Part shown: positions 51,301 to 63,499 of the stretch, piece by piece
How positions within the stretch are numbered: position 1 is the first letter of the stretch
Layout of the letters: each line of letters starts with the position of its first letter
Assembly: GCF_001039355.2 (NCBI RefSeq)
Contig: NW_019773520.1
Span: 1-64,000 of the forward strand
Direction of reading: 5' to 3'
Length of the DNA: 64,000 nt
DNA from: Lingula anatina
Taxonomy: Eukaryota; Brachiopoda; Lingulata; Lingulida; Lingulidae
Notes under the pieces: model-generated
The model's database searches: none
The model's input: only the letters and a program-made list of their open reading frames with translations
Told to the model about the DNA's origin: nothing
Made by a program: the position numbers and the translations under genes

Positions 51301-51454
51301 ATGGGCTGTAACGACAGCTGGTCAGATCAGAGACATTTTACATAAAACACATGGAGGTCAGTGGAAAACAGAGATACTTCACTTAGAGCATGTCAAGTCT
51401 TATGCGCCACACGTTGATCACATGGTGTTGGATTTACTGTGCAAACCAGCATAA
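48351..51454 (+). CDS. TYW2: tRNA wybutosine-synthesizing protein 2 (TYW2/TRMT12)
   Basis: Exons: 48351-48412, 48790-49169, 49387-49537, 49780-49889, 50260-50417, 50681-51454 (TAA), total 1635 nt and 544 residues. TYW2 transfers the aminocarboxypropyl group of S-adenosylmethionine to the wyosine precursor at position 37 of tRNA-Phe in the cytosol. Family motifs: LPDHCFK, LWETVARILGAKRLAKK, the SAM-binding VVDLYAGTGYFTLPYL (about 228-245), the acidic strand end ACEWNPDAADALRKNL, DRVNLGLIPSSEEGW, GGILHIHYNVE, and the C-terminal VKSYAPHVDHMVLDL. Between about residues 333 and 487 it has a long, low-complexity, Cys-containing insert not found in the animal orthologues I know, so it is longer than the usual roughly 450. 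Exons 1 and 2 join in phase (AG+G). Confidence 0.94.
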
Positions 51455-52511
51455 CCCTCCTAGTACAAGGAACATTTATTTTCATAAGATACACTTAAGT
51501 TAGTTTTGAGGTTAATATCCATTAACTCTGTTTATATGCTAATCAAAGTTTGAAAGCTCAGCAGTTTACAAGTACTTTATAGTCAATTTATGGCAGTTCA
51601 CTTTCTACAAGTTTCTACCTCAGTGAACCCATGCTGAATGAAAAAGTTACAAGGCCCCATGGCTTTTGTCCATTATCTCTTGATAGTAAAAAAGAAAATG
51701 GCTATGCCACTTCTTTGTTTTATGGGTTCTTTAGAGCAAAATGACCACAAATTTTAACTTTCTTTTTGAGAAAGCTTTGCCCAACTTGACAGGATGAAAA
51801 GAGAAAAGAAATTTAAGTTGTTTTCTTATAAAGTTTTAATTCTGCTTTTTACATTTGCTGTGAAATTGTGTATATGTACAATGGAAAAATTACAAAAGTA
51901 CTGAGTATTTAATAACAAGATAAGGGAAGTAAAACCTGTTCCTTTCCTAGCTTTTTAGGCTACATCATATTGTGGAAAAAATTATTGCTAGTTTTAAACA
52001 AAATACCACACCAACATAACTTTTTTTTTTAGAATATCAATGTGACACCTTTTGTCAACAACATTGTCCTTCACAAAATGTACAATTCTCAAGATAATAT
52101 TTTTGTATCTTGTCACAAAAGATAAATTATATGACACCCTGCTTTCCCAACCTGATTTCAAAATTTGCATCTCTATGATAAGATTTAATAAAAAGGAAAA
52201 AGACAATATCATAAATGCATTTGTTTGACTTGATATATCAGAAATAAAAGCAGTCAACAGCATTCAAACATCTATGCAAAAGGCAAAAATATCAGTTATT
52301 GTATCAAAAAATATGAATAAATTTTGAACCATTAAAAAGATGACAAAATGAGTGAGGATGTATGTAATGCATATTTTAAGTGTCTGGAATGAGTAATGAG
52401 TGTGAAATGGATGCAATTCAAGGGAAAAGTCAGCCATTATTGGGCACCTGCTGGAGTACAGTCTTGCAAGTATTAAGTATTTATCGAATGAGTCTCATGT
52501 CAAGTCTTATT
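51455..52511. other. Convergent 3' UTRs of TYW2 and the coiled-coil gene
   Basis: No coding sequence. Plus-strand AATAAA hexamers near 52187, 52243 and 52316 are candidate TYW2 signals. A minus-strand AATAAA lies near 51474. Which are used cannot be told. Confidence 0.4.
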
Positions 52512-55500
52512 TCATTCATACATGTTGCCTGGTGATGTTTCCACCATCACACCACTGTTTAAGGGGCTCCGAATCCTGTCAAATTCATTCATTTTTAGCG
52601 AATAATCCAATCCCTGAAGAGTGCCAGCCATTGCTGCATTTTCTCCATCTATGCCCGTCATACTGAGATTAAATTCTCCTGTTGGAAACATCGCTTTGGC
52701 TCTTGTTTGTGACCTTGCAATGATGTCGTTGATTTCTTCAAGGTGAGTTTTATTTGATCTCAAGAGAAAAGAAGGTATTGTTAGATAAAATGCTGTGACA
52801 CATTTTAAAGTGTTTGACTTTTTCATATAGCTTACAGTACATACTGACTTCAAAAAGGGGTTCATAGAAAAATCTCCTACATACAACTGTTCAGGTATTT
52901 CAGGTTACAAAGCAAAGCATGTAAAATTGCATATTCCAAAGTTAAAGATTTTATGCCCAAAAATTGATGGGTATCAAAAACACTCCTTCAAAAATGTTTT
53001 TGACTATTTGTGAGTTTCATTAGAGGAGACAGAAATTTAATACCCCATCCTGATAACATATTTATACATTATGAAAAACAAACGTATGACAAGATGGATC
53101 CAAATTACTGAAAAAATGGCAGAGCAATTTGACCCCTCCCACTCTCCAATCCACCAATCCTCCCCAGTTTTGCTATACCTTTTATTCCAACTGCAATGGC
53201 TGTTAGGCATAAACTTACTTGTCAGTATGGGTATTCCTCATCTTTTTGATTTGTGCCATCTGAATCCTAAGTCTCTGATTGTCTTCCTCCAGAGAGCGGA
53301 GCTGTGTCTTGGTAAGGGAGTGCATGGCCCTCTCACTAGACAGCTCCATTTCAAAACCATCAATCTAAATGCAAAAAGTTAACAAAATCACAACAAATTC
53401 CAGATTAAAAAATAAATAAACAACTGCTGTAAAAATTACTCAACTAACCTTCACTTCACACCTGACCGCAGGCCCATAAATGACATATTAGATGAGTCTA
53501 GCAAATCTACAGTAAAACTGTATATGTACCTTCCAGATTTAACAGTAACAACTTTGTGGGGCAAAAAGAAAACCAAATATAAATACTATAATTATACCAT
53601 TATCATATGTGCATTTATCATGGTGTCATAAAATGTTAATATCCATCTGTCTATAGATTTTACCTTGTTCTTGTACATTTCTAGCAGCTGCATTTCTTTT
53701 GCATTGTCACTGTTATGGCCTCTAGTTTCTTGTTGGAGGTGCAGCTGTAAGCTAAGCTCTTGCAGCATTCTGATAATTTCTGCCCTAGAAAGTGCAACAA
53801 AAAGTATACTTGTAAATGACTTGTTATATTCAAGCAGGATTTAATTGAACACTAGTTATTTTTAAAGTTTTCTTAAGGAAGTGGACAGTGAGTTGTGTCA
53901 CAGTCAGGCTACTCTTGATCACATTTTGAAAGAGCTGCAGTACATAAACCCAATTGTATTCATTGAACTGAAAGAAATGTTGCCTAGATACATGTATCAA
54001 ACTGTGCTCTCAGAAAAGAAAATCATATATATTGCATAGTATTTTTCATAGGTATTTGAATAGGGCATACATGGGTGTTTATGGAAAAGTTGTTTAAATT
54101 ACATCACAAAATATGTGGGCTTTGGCATTGATATCATGCAGTCTGGCTAATAAATATAACAAGGGTGCGCATTTACCATTTTACATCAGAGCATATGCAC
54201 CTTCAAACCTAAACACAGTGATGAATTTGTGGAATTGCCCCTGTTCAAGGGTATGTATGGGACCAATGTTACCTAAATACTCAAAACATATTATGTGTGG
54301 CATAGGTGATAGTGCTTACTTAATATTGTCATCAGTTTTGCTGTCTTTGGTATCTTCACCATCTTGATCTAACTTTCCAACAACAAGTTGTAGTTTCATA
54401 AGATCATCCTCCAAGTCATTGTTCCTGAAAATAAATTAATAGATGTAATATCAATGTTTAAATATTTTCAATAATACAATGATGTGTTTCTTAGAAATTT
54501 TGCTAAATGAAGTTAATTCATGTCCACAGCAAGGAAAGTGCACATTTCCTGTAGTAAGTTAGGAATCCTTTTGATATTTCAAAAGATGAAATGCAAAGAA
54601 ATATGGAAAACTTACTTATTTGACACAGCCATCAAAGTAATTATCATTTTTTTGTATGTGTGAGAGTGCATGCATGCACAACAAGCTTATGAAACAACAA
54701 ATAACGGAATACCTACAGTATTGCCATACCTCACAGTTTTGATCATGTATTCATTACCTTTTGTCCAGCTTTTTCCTGAGGTCGGCTTCCACTAGCACCT
54801 GGTCCTGCAGCTCCCTCAGCTGACTCTTAGCCTCACTTAACTTTTCCTGGAGACTGAGATGTTCCTCATGCATCTTCAAGTTTTCTTTGTTTTTAACTGC
54901 CACCAAGTCTCGAGCCTGTTCAAGGTCTGCTGTTAAGTTTTGCACTTGAAGGCTCAATTTATTTTTTTCACTCATGAAATGGTCTCTGAAAAAAGAAAAA
55001 GAAAAAAAAACGTTACATTGGAAATATGAAGTGGAAAACAACAAGGCAGCAAAGCTGTCAAATGTACAGACAAAAAACAGAAAATAAATATGTAAAAAAT
55101 AGGTAATTTTGTCAATTTTGATGCAATAATAAATAATGCTGTCAATCAACACTGAATTTTAATCATGAACAACAGATAACATGGTCAATTACAGGAGAGA
55201 ACAGGAGAGATATTTTCTGACAGTATTCCAAATTATCTTTGTTAATCCATCCTCCATTTTTGATGGTATTCCAACAGAAAAAATAGATACCCGTCAATGT
55301 AAACATTAAAATCTGACCATCTTCCAGAAGGCCCAGAAGACAGTCTCATTCCGCCCCTGAAATAAGATTACAGTTTCAGGACCACAAGAGTTCAAATTCA
55401 CATAATGGAAATCACAATATGTGAAAAATGATAACAGTGTATAAAATAATATTACATAATGTTTAAAGACATAAAAAACCAATACAATTGCTCATGTGGA

Positions 55501-57919
55501 AATACAGAAAATGCACAGCACTTCTGGTGGATGGGAGTTAAAAATCACACCTTGAAGATGCTAGTGTTTGAAAAATAATTTTAAAAAGATTTTAAATAAA
55601 ACGTAAAAAATTCCAATAAAGCTGCTATTCAAACTTTTAATCTAGCTGTTTTAACTTGATATGAATAACCCCACCAAGTTTGAGAAAAATAAGGCACTGT
55701 TATTCATCTATTGCATGTTGGCATAACACATTTTTTGTTGTAAATTTATTTGCAATATTAAACACCATTTATCTGCATAATTATCACCAAATCCTAATTA
55801 TGTGACACAGTTAAGAGAGCTAAACCTATGGGACTTTACAGGGAAATCTCAAACGTGTGTTTATGTAATCTCATTTAATGGCCAATTGAAAATACAGTAC
55901 CATCATATAGCACAAAGGTGTTGCATACATGCTGAAAAAAGTGAAAAAACAGCATTACTTCTCTAAAAATGACCCGATCATGCTGATTTTCGAACTTAAC
56001 CTGCGTAATATGAATATTCATCAGCNGACTTCATCTCCTCTACCACAATGCATACTGAATTCCAGCCCAACTGACCATGTGCAGACAGGTACAGAAGTCA
56101 CACATATCCTAGAACACTATTTATAGACAACAGTTTCTCTTTTATATTTCAACATTTCATCAGTTTGGTAGGTGACAGAGATTGAAAGCTCTTTTGTCAC
56201 AAACTACAATAAAAATTATCACTAAAGTGAAATATTTCCCTTGGCATGTCCAATTATTCCATGGAAATGATAAGTTTTTGTTCAGTTTGTGACAAAAGAG
56301 TGCTTGACATAAGTCCCTCTTTTAATCCTCAAAAATTATATAGCCATCTCCAAGTCCACTCATGAAATGCATCACACACACACACACACACACACAGGTT
56401 TGTGAGTGGAATTCTTTTAGAATTTTTACATAACAAAATACTATCTAACAAGACTCAAAAGACTCCAAAGCTGTCATTTATCAGGATGATACAAAATAGT
56501 TGATAGCTTTGTACAATAAATGCATATGCTTTTAAAATTGCAGTTTGATATATATCAACCACTGTGACACTATTTTATATCATGTAAAAAATATGAGGCC
56601 CAGAATTCTCCTTATAAAACTACTAAATTTTGGGCTTAGCTTTAATATCAGCTAAATTTGGATAACTGACGGTGTAAGGGTAATTTTTGGCTATTGGTCT
56701 GAGAATGTTTTTTTCACAAACCAGTGGTTGACAAATTGGTACGTCTTAAAACGGTTGCCATTACCACTGTGAGAAAAATTCAGACTAAAGATGCCTAGAA
56801 TTTAATTTTAATGGCTTTGTTTCAAGCTGCCCCCCCCCCCTAAAAAAATCTTTATGAAACACAATTCATCAGAACAAAGTGGAAAGTTGCTGATCTTGAC
56901 TTTCAGACCTAACACATGAATGATAATAATGTAGTACCTGATCCAGTTTTTCAATGAAAGTGCAGACGTCAGCCAAGGCAGCGATTATTGATCATTATTG
57001 ATTATTGATTGATTATTGATCCGAATCACCACCAAAAACTAATCACTTGTATGTTAACCCATTTCCCACCTACCCTTAAAAATTTCATCAAAATCAGTCC
57101 ATAACTTCCTTAGTTATGTCGATGACAAACAAACAAACAGACAGACAGGCAGGGGTGAAAACATAACCTCCTTGGCGGAAGTAATTAACTATCTATCTAC
57201 AACATATATCTTGTATTATTATAATCTTTACATACTTCTTAACTAGAAAAGTACTCCGAGAGCGCAGACCTCCGCCAAGGCAGTGGTTTTTGATTATTAT
57301 TGATTATTGATCTGGATCACCACCAAAAATAATCACTTCTAAGTTAACCCATTTCTGACCTACCCTGAAAATTTCATCAAAATCGGTCCATAACTTTTGA
57401 AGTAATGTTGATGATTGATTTTTGATTAATGATTAATGATTATTGATCGATTAGTGATCCGGATCACCACCAAAAACTAATCACTTCTAAGTTAACCCAT
57501 TTCTGATCTACCCTGAAAATTTCATCAAAATCTGGACATAACTTTTAAAGTTATGTTGATGATTGATTTTTGATTATTGATTGATTATTGATCCGGATCA
57601 CCACCAAAAAAAAAAAATCTCTTTCTTGGCCTACTTCTGACCTACCCTAAAAATTTCATCAAAATCGGTCTATAACTTTTTGAGTTATGTTGATGACAAA
57701 CAAACAGATAGACAAACAGGGATGAAAACATAACCTCCTTGGTGGAGGTAATTAATTTGAAGGTATAAATTCTCATTTAAGTAGACTACTCATGATTGAG
57801 CTTGCATCAAAATGGACAGAAAGATTTGATTTCAAAATTAATACCAATTTTGACTCGTGGAAATCTTTGGTGAAACTTGTCCCTGGCTAAGTCTGCTATA
57901 TCCTTATCAGGAATGGACT

Positions 57920-57950
<31 letters not shown>

Positions 57951-58137
57951 TTTTTTTTTTTTGTTGTTGTGAAATAGGCCCCAGTTACATATACTTTACC
58001 TCTGCATTTTGAACGATAATCTGAGGAATGTTGTAAGTATTCATGTCATGCCTTGTCCCAAACATAGTATTATCAGTTAGGAGGAAGTCAAGAGCTCCAT
58101 TGTGTTTATTTGGCACAATTCCCAGGGACATTGTCAT
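52512..58137 (-). CDS. Unrecognised 351-residue coiled-coil protein
   Basis: Exons on the minus strand: 58137-57995, 55356-55291, 54985-54758, 54424-54320, 53784-53664, 53364-53219, 52758-52512 (stop). Total 1056 nt, in phase throughout. The first exon's donor is placed at GTAAA|gtatat because only this gives the phase needed by the 66-nt second exon; the nearby GAG|gtaaag would bring a stop. The N-terminal 70 residues are not coiled coil (MTMSLGIVPNKHNGALDFLL, then RLSSGPSGRWSDFNVYIDG). Residues about 75-270 are heptad-like and rich in Leu, Glu, Lys and Gln (LQVQNLTADLEQARDL; LRSLEEDNQRLRIQMAQIKK). The tail is ordered-looking (AMFPTGEFNLSMTGIDGENA) and ends SPGNMYE. No enzyme motif. A cytoskeletal or centrosomal/ciliary role is possible but not shown. 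An acceptor at 58164/58165 implies a further upstream 5' UTR exon. Confidence 0.78.
56366..56396 (+). repeat. CA microsatellite
   Basis: About a dozen CA units in intron 1 of the coiled-coil gene. Confidence 0.9.
56936..57184 (+). mobile_element. Interspersed repeat, one unit with CCTCCTTGGCGGA end
   Basis: Starts near gcagacgtcagccaaggcag and ends cataacctccttggcggaag. It carries one copy of the unit gatccgaatcaccaccaaaa ... gatgacaaacaaacaaacag. Same family as the larger copy immediately to its right. Confidence 0.7.
57250..57753 (+). mobile_element. Interspersed repeat with three internal tandem units
   Basis: The left end ACCTCCGCCAAGG and right end CCTTGGTGGAGGT are imperfect inverted repeats. 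Inside are three tandem units of about 140 bp beginning gatc(c/t)ggatcaccaccaaa near 57309, 57456 and 57590. It has no coding capacity. Short terminal inverted repeats plus a central minisatellite resemble non-autonomous Helentron-type elements; that classification is inferred. Confidence 0.65.
57925..57960 (+). repeat. TTTA microsatellite and T run
   Basis: About seven TTTA units followed by a T run just before the coiled-coil gene's first coding exon. A similar TTTA array is at 7405-7432. Confidence 0.9.
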
Positions 58138-58164
58138 AGTGTTGATACAGTGAAGCAGTTACCC

Positions 58165-59306
58165 CTGAAGTCAAAACATAGAAATTAAATCAAATGTCTC
58201 TATAGCAACAGTAACTCCTTAATTTCCACATGCTGCACTAAACATACACTGCACATATTATGCAGATACTCTCATTCTACTATTTTTTAAATTTTTTACC
58301 TCACAAACATGACATTAATAACAGGTACAGTACACATGCTCTCTATACATCTGAATCTGAAAGAATGAGTGAACTCTTCTGATAGTTCTCATTTGTATTG
58401 ATGAACAGCGAAACGTAATTTAGGCTTTCAAGACTTACCTGATACCTAAAGTATACTGACATGCACAAGCTCATAAAGCTTTGGGATCATAAGTAATTAC
58501 TCTTTCAAAATCATTTACCCAAAGTGTCAAATTAATGTCAGCAGTGTTCTACAAATAAATATACCCATAAACCCCATTTGACAATCTGCAGATAAATTCA
58601 CATGACAAAACACAATTAGCTGTATTCATAACCATATAAACCAAAGGAGTGGGGCTGCCTATTTATCTGTTTTTCACTACTAGTACAGTAACATTATTTA
58701 TTGTACATTTATTACCTGACGTCCTTTCCGTATTTTCTTTTGGACATATATCATATAGAATTCCCATTAGGTCAAGACCTAGATGACTCTTAATCCTATA
58801 TAGCATCAGCGCATGTCTTAGGGACATAAACCGCAATATGGAAAAGACATCCCAAAGTATAGCTTAAAACTCTTGTCTCACTTATATTACCAAACTGCAT
58901 TAAGGCAGAAACAGTTTTTCCGTCAATATGTCAACAACTGATAACAGCTATCAGCAACTACTTCTGTGATCCTTTTATCTGCTTTGAAATTAAGATCTTT
59001 TCTCTTGACATTCTGATAGAGATTTGTCAAGTGCATATTCCTTTGATAGACAATACTTACTATTCAATAAAAGTATACTAGTACATTGCAGTACAAAATC
59101 AATCTTAGCTTTTACATACTTACAGATCTATACAAACATCCAGTACTAAGATCAGACTGATCTTAGATGTATCATCACTAAAGCACTATAAAAGTCCTCT
59201 GATTTAAGATGGAAAATAAAACATTGATTCTTTGCATTTAATAAGAGTGTTAAAATCAACATATATAAACTAGCGGATCAGAGAGGCGATACCGCCTCCG
59301 GATATA
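58165..59306. other. Upstream region or 5' intron of the coiled-coil gene
   Basis: AT-rich, no coding exon or repeat recognised. Confidence 0.4.
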
Positions 59307-61275
59307 GTACCACCAGCTGGAGTAAGCGCATTCGTATGGAAAACCCCCCAAAAAAGGGACACCACCACCAGTCTTGTGCTTGACAAGCTCTATAAAATGC
59401 AATCAACAAGAGTTCTCAAAATATGCAAAAAAATTTAACTAAAAATGGTACAATCAAGCAGATTTTCGAATTGACCTGTATTTTCCTAACATTGATCACT
59501 CCTGTAATTCTCTAGACAATAGACCTATTTGTTTTCCTTGAAATGTGTTGTCAGTGCTGCAAATATGCTGACAAAAGAAAAAACCTAGGGGCAACACTGG
59601 GCATATCTCTGCTAGTTTTGAAGATATGAGGTACAAGAAAATATGCAAAGCTCAGTTCATGGTGAAAAAGTAGGTCAAAGGTCAATTTCAATGTTGCAGT
59701 ATATGACTTCCTATTGAAGGTCAATAGTAATCATGGGCATTTCTTTGCCAATTTTGGAGATTTAAAGGGCCAGAAAACATGCAAAATGCAGTTCATCATA
59801 AAATAAGGTCAAATTTCAGGGTCACAGTTAGATTGCAAGTATATATGACTTCCTAATCAAGTTCAACAGTAACTATGGGTTTATCTTTGCCAGTTTTCGA
59901 GATATAAAGATCAGAAAATTTGCAAAAAGCAGTTTATGGTGAAAAGTAGGTCAAAGGTCAATTTTAAGGTCACAGTTAGATAGCCATTACATGACTTCCT
60001 ATTTAACTTCAATAGTAACTATGGACCTATCTCTGCCAGTTTTGAAAGTATAAGCATTAAAAAAGTTGCAAAGTTCATTTTATGGTTAAAAGTAGGTCAA
60101 AGGTCAATTTTAAGGTCACAGTTAGATTGCCAGTATATGATTTCCTGTTTAACTTAAATAGTAACTATATATGGACCTATCTCTGCCAGTTTTGGAGACA
60201 AAAGGGAAGGAAAATTTGCAAAGTTCAGTTCATCATGAAAATTAGGTCAAAGGTCAATTTCAGGGTCACAGTTAGATAGCCAGTATATGACTTCCTATTC
60301 AATTTCAATAGTAACTATGGACCTATCTTTGCCAGTTTTGGAGATATAAAGGAATCAATGTTACAATTTTGGAGTTACCATAATGTGCTATAAATTTCCT
60401 GTAAAAAAATTAATTGAAATAAAGAAAAGGTCATTTCGGTTGAAATTCTTGAAATGGGAGGTGCTCAGAAGTTCCAGATATTCAAATTTCATAAAATAAT
60501 GTCATTTTTGACCAGAAGTTGTCTGCCTCGCCAAGTCTTATGTTTAATTTTCCAGGGGTTCAAAATTTATTATACATTATCCGTATTGCACATTTTGCTT
60601 TTACCACCACAATTTTTGATACAGCACAACTCGTAAACAGTATGGAAATAAAAAAAAACGAAGACCACGTACAGTGTTGGGCTTGACATGCTCTACAAAA
60701 TGCAAAAAAGAATAGGTCTCTAACATTAACGGTTCCCGAATTAGAGACAGTTTTCAGTTTCGGTATCTTATGGCTGCTACTCCCGGGAAAATGCACTGAT
60801 TGACCCCAAACTCACGGAGATGAAAGATGACCTGAAGGGTAACACCTTCCAATAATATTATAGGTTAGGTCTGTGTAGTTTCTGAATATCAGTGCAAAAA
60901 ATTTTATTTCATAAATAAAGGTCAAAGGTCAAATTCAAGGGTATATTTGAAATCTCCACATATGACTTTCGGTCAGCAGTCTGTAGAAATTTTTCCCGTA
61001 ATTCCTTCAGTAGGGTAGATAATTAGCATTTAATTTTGCCATTTTTGGACAAGGGTGCATTGCAATGAGGGCCACACCTAGACCTCAGCACTGACAAAGC
61101 CAAAATTTTACGTGGAACGAGTTGAGATTATAGGTGACCTAAATCCAAGAGATGGGCACGCAGGCCCTTACCGTCTAGGAAGAGAAGCGGTAACGGTAAC
61201 ATGGCGGCAGAGCCGGTGGAACGATCCGGACGGGACTAAAACCATGTGTACCGCCAGCCCCTACGCTGGTGGTAC
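59307..61275 (+). mobile_element. Non-autonomous element, about 2 kb, with tandem core
   Basis: The left end GTACCACCAGC and right end GCTGGTGGTAC are inverted. The right end carries a small hairpin (CCAGC...GCTGG). Between them lies a tandem array (59630-60350) and unique sequence without a long open frame. A matching right end occurs alone at 33497-33518, showing the family is dispersed. Architecture (terminal inverted repeats, 3' hairpin, minisatellite core, AT-rich target) fits Helentron-associated non-autonomous elements; inferred. Confidence 0.65.
59630..60350 (+). repeat. Tandem array, five units of about 140-148 bp
   Basis: Units begin at a (t/c)(a/t)tgcaaa motif near 59641, 59778, 59920, 60067 and 60215. 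Each runs through ggtcaaaggtcaa, cacagttaga, tatgacttccta, atagtaactatgg and tctgccagttttggagat. Units differ by a few to about 20 percent by eye. Four units carry a perfect AGGTCAAAGGTCA. Confidence 0.85.
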
Positions 61276-62689
61276 AATAATATATTTCCACATTTAATTT
61301 GCAAAGTGAAAACAAAACTCATCCTCTTACCATATTGATATTTATGAAAGCTATCCACAGATAAAATCAATCTTAGTTGTTACAATTTATGTGTCCTTAC
61401 AGATCTATACAAACATGCAATACTAATTCAAATTATCAGATTACATGAACCGGTACATACTGCTCATACACGGATGCCATTAATTAACACCTTATCATAA
61501 ATCAAGGTAAAAATTATATGCACAAATAGTTCAAAATATTCCTTTACTTGAAAAAGTGTAAAATAGCCACTGTCAAAAATATATTGTGTATATTATTATC
61601 ATATTGAAAATCATATTATTATTATTTGAAAATGTTCATACTTGTACACATTACATCAGCTGCATACAGGCAGACACATGTACATGACTAAATTTCCTCT
61701 ATGTAACAGACTTCCATTGAGCCATTATATCAAGGCTAGCACAAATAATATCTGACCAACATGGGCAAAGTTGTAATGATTTAGGTTCAAGCTAGGGTAT
61801 GGGTGATAAAAAATAATGAAGTATGACTTTCAAAACCATATTGGTGTCCATCCAGGCATACAGCAATACAGAGTATTGTAACGCATACTGCTATCTTATG
61901 AGTCAGATTAAAAACTTTTTACATATGCCACAACTCAAGGTTTACATTGAAATATAACAAATTATCATAATGGCATCAAAATGGCATCAAAAAGCCATCA
62001 AATGTTCCCCATATGCCTGGAGTCACAAAGAAATGCTTGCAAAGAGCATTTTCTGTAAAATGCTGTAGAAGATGAGGCTAGTTGTTATCAAAAACTAGCA
62101 AACATGTCTTTAACTAATTTGAATGACCTTAGCTTCCGAATTCTAGCCAATGAACAATTTGTTATCAAAAGGTTTGTCAGGAAGTGATAAATTAGAATTT
62201 GATTTTTGGTGACAAAAGTCCCATTCCCACACAGCATGGTAATTGGAATTCTAATGCGTGTATCTAAATTCATTTTTTTGGCTTCACAGACCAAGAAACA
62301 AAATCACAATTCACCTTGCCAGATCTCACTGGCAACTCTATTGACGCTTGCTTGGGGAGTCACAGTATGTCCTGGTGAACAGGGGCATTTGTTTCCAGTC
62401 TCTATACAAGTAACAATCATGCTTTTGCTTTTGCTTTCAATAATCACGATATTGCATATGCACCTATCAAACTATGGTGTAAAATTATTCAAATGTTTGA
62501 TGATACATTAATGAAACAAGCATACATACATGAGATAAATAGTTACAAGTTGCTAACACCTTATGTTCCACCCACAGTATGTCATGGTCTGAGGGGATCT
62601 GAAAACTCTTTTTCACATTTGGCCTTTACCACAATTTTCAAACAAAGACAAACTGACCACTTTACCCAAAATATGCAATAGCAAACTTC
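61276..62689. other. No gene seen
   Basis: AT-rich sequence with scattered short open frames lacking splice or family support. Text near 62580-62690 may be a more decayed part of the retroelement relic that follows. Confidence 0.4.
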
Positions 62690-63107
62690 AAGCCAACAGT
62701 AAACTCTCTCTTCCGTATACTTAACCAAAAGTGTGAAAGGGCAACTTATGTTGATAAAATAACAAATTATGACACTTTGTCAACCCTTGCTAAACTACGT
62801 CTTAGTGACCATAAACTCCACATCGAAACTGGGTGGCACACCAGGCCAAACACTGTCGCCTGTGCACCCAAGGGGTAATTGAAGATGAATATCATTTTAT
62901 ATTCCAATGCCCAATGTAGAAAGCAGACCGAGTCACCTTTTTTTAGTAAAAACCTCAATCCTAAAAGCTGATACAAGGTCACCAGACAGTCAATTATGCC
63001 ATGTATTTAACAGTGCCAACAAAGATATTTTAGTATCCCCCTCCAACTTTTTAATAAAATCATCCAAGAAAAGAAATGAAGTGGTTGCTCTGCTTGGTAA
63101 CTCTTAG
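62690..63107 (+). pseudogene. LINE-type retrotransposon relic, C-terminal end
   Basis: Broken frames encode a typical non-LTR retrotransposon C terminus: LRLSDHKLHIETGWH, then in another frame RLCTQGVIEDEYHFIFQCPM, then in a third frame SDTRSPDSQLCHVFNSA-like text ending at a stop near 63105. The Cys-His pattern after the reverse transcriptase domain is characteristic. Two frameshifts and stops show it is dead, and the reverse transcriptase itself is absent. Confidence 0.65.
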
Positions 63108-63235
63108 CATATCCCTTAAAATGTCAGTGTATGGTTCCACTGTTGTGAGAAGTGACTCAGCAGTGGGACTGAACATGGCACAATATTTATATCTGTGTAA
63201 CTTATTTAGCTATCTATGTCTTATGTAATTGTCAT

Positions 63236-63499
63236 TAAGGCTTCATTCACATGCAATGTCTATTTTCTAAATTCTATTTTCTATTCGCGGTATGTCTTAT
63301 GATCACGGTCTGTGCCCTGAATATCCCACGGCGTAATTACTGGCAGCGCGAGCCAGTTACTATAAGTTACTAAAAGTAACTGGCTCGCGCTGCCAGTAAT
63401 TACGCGGCGGGATATTCAGGGCACAGACCGTGATCATAAGATAGCGCGAATAGAAAATAGATTTTTAGAAAATAGACATTCCATGTGAACGAAGCCTTA
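63236..63499. mobile_element. 260-bp near-perfect palindrome (fold-back MITE)
   Basis: Bases 63238-63497 form two arms of about 120 bp (from AGGCTTCATTCACATG to its inverse CATGTGAACGAAGCCT) around a loop of about a dozen bases near 63368. Only small mismatches interrupt the arms. TA flanks each side (63236-63237 and 63498-63499), as for Tc1/mariner-type target duplications. No coding capacity. Confidence 0.85.

Noticed and set aside
57995-58000. Donor GAG|gtaaag for exon 1 of the coiled-coil gene
   Set aside because: It leaves phase 0, which puts a stop into the 66-nt second exon; the donor five bases further on restores the frame.
59630-60350. CRISPR-like regular repeats
   Set aside because: Units are about 140 bp, adjacent and without unique spacers, inside an animal mobile element.
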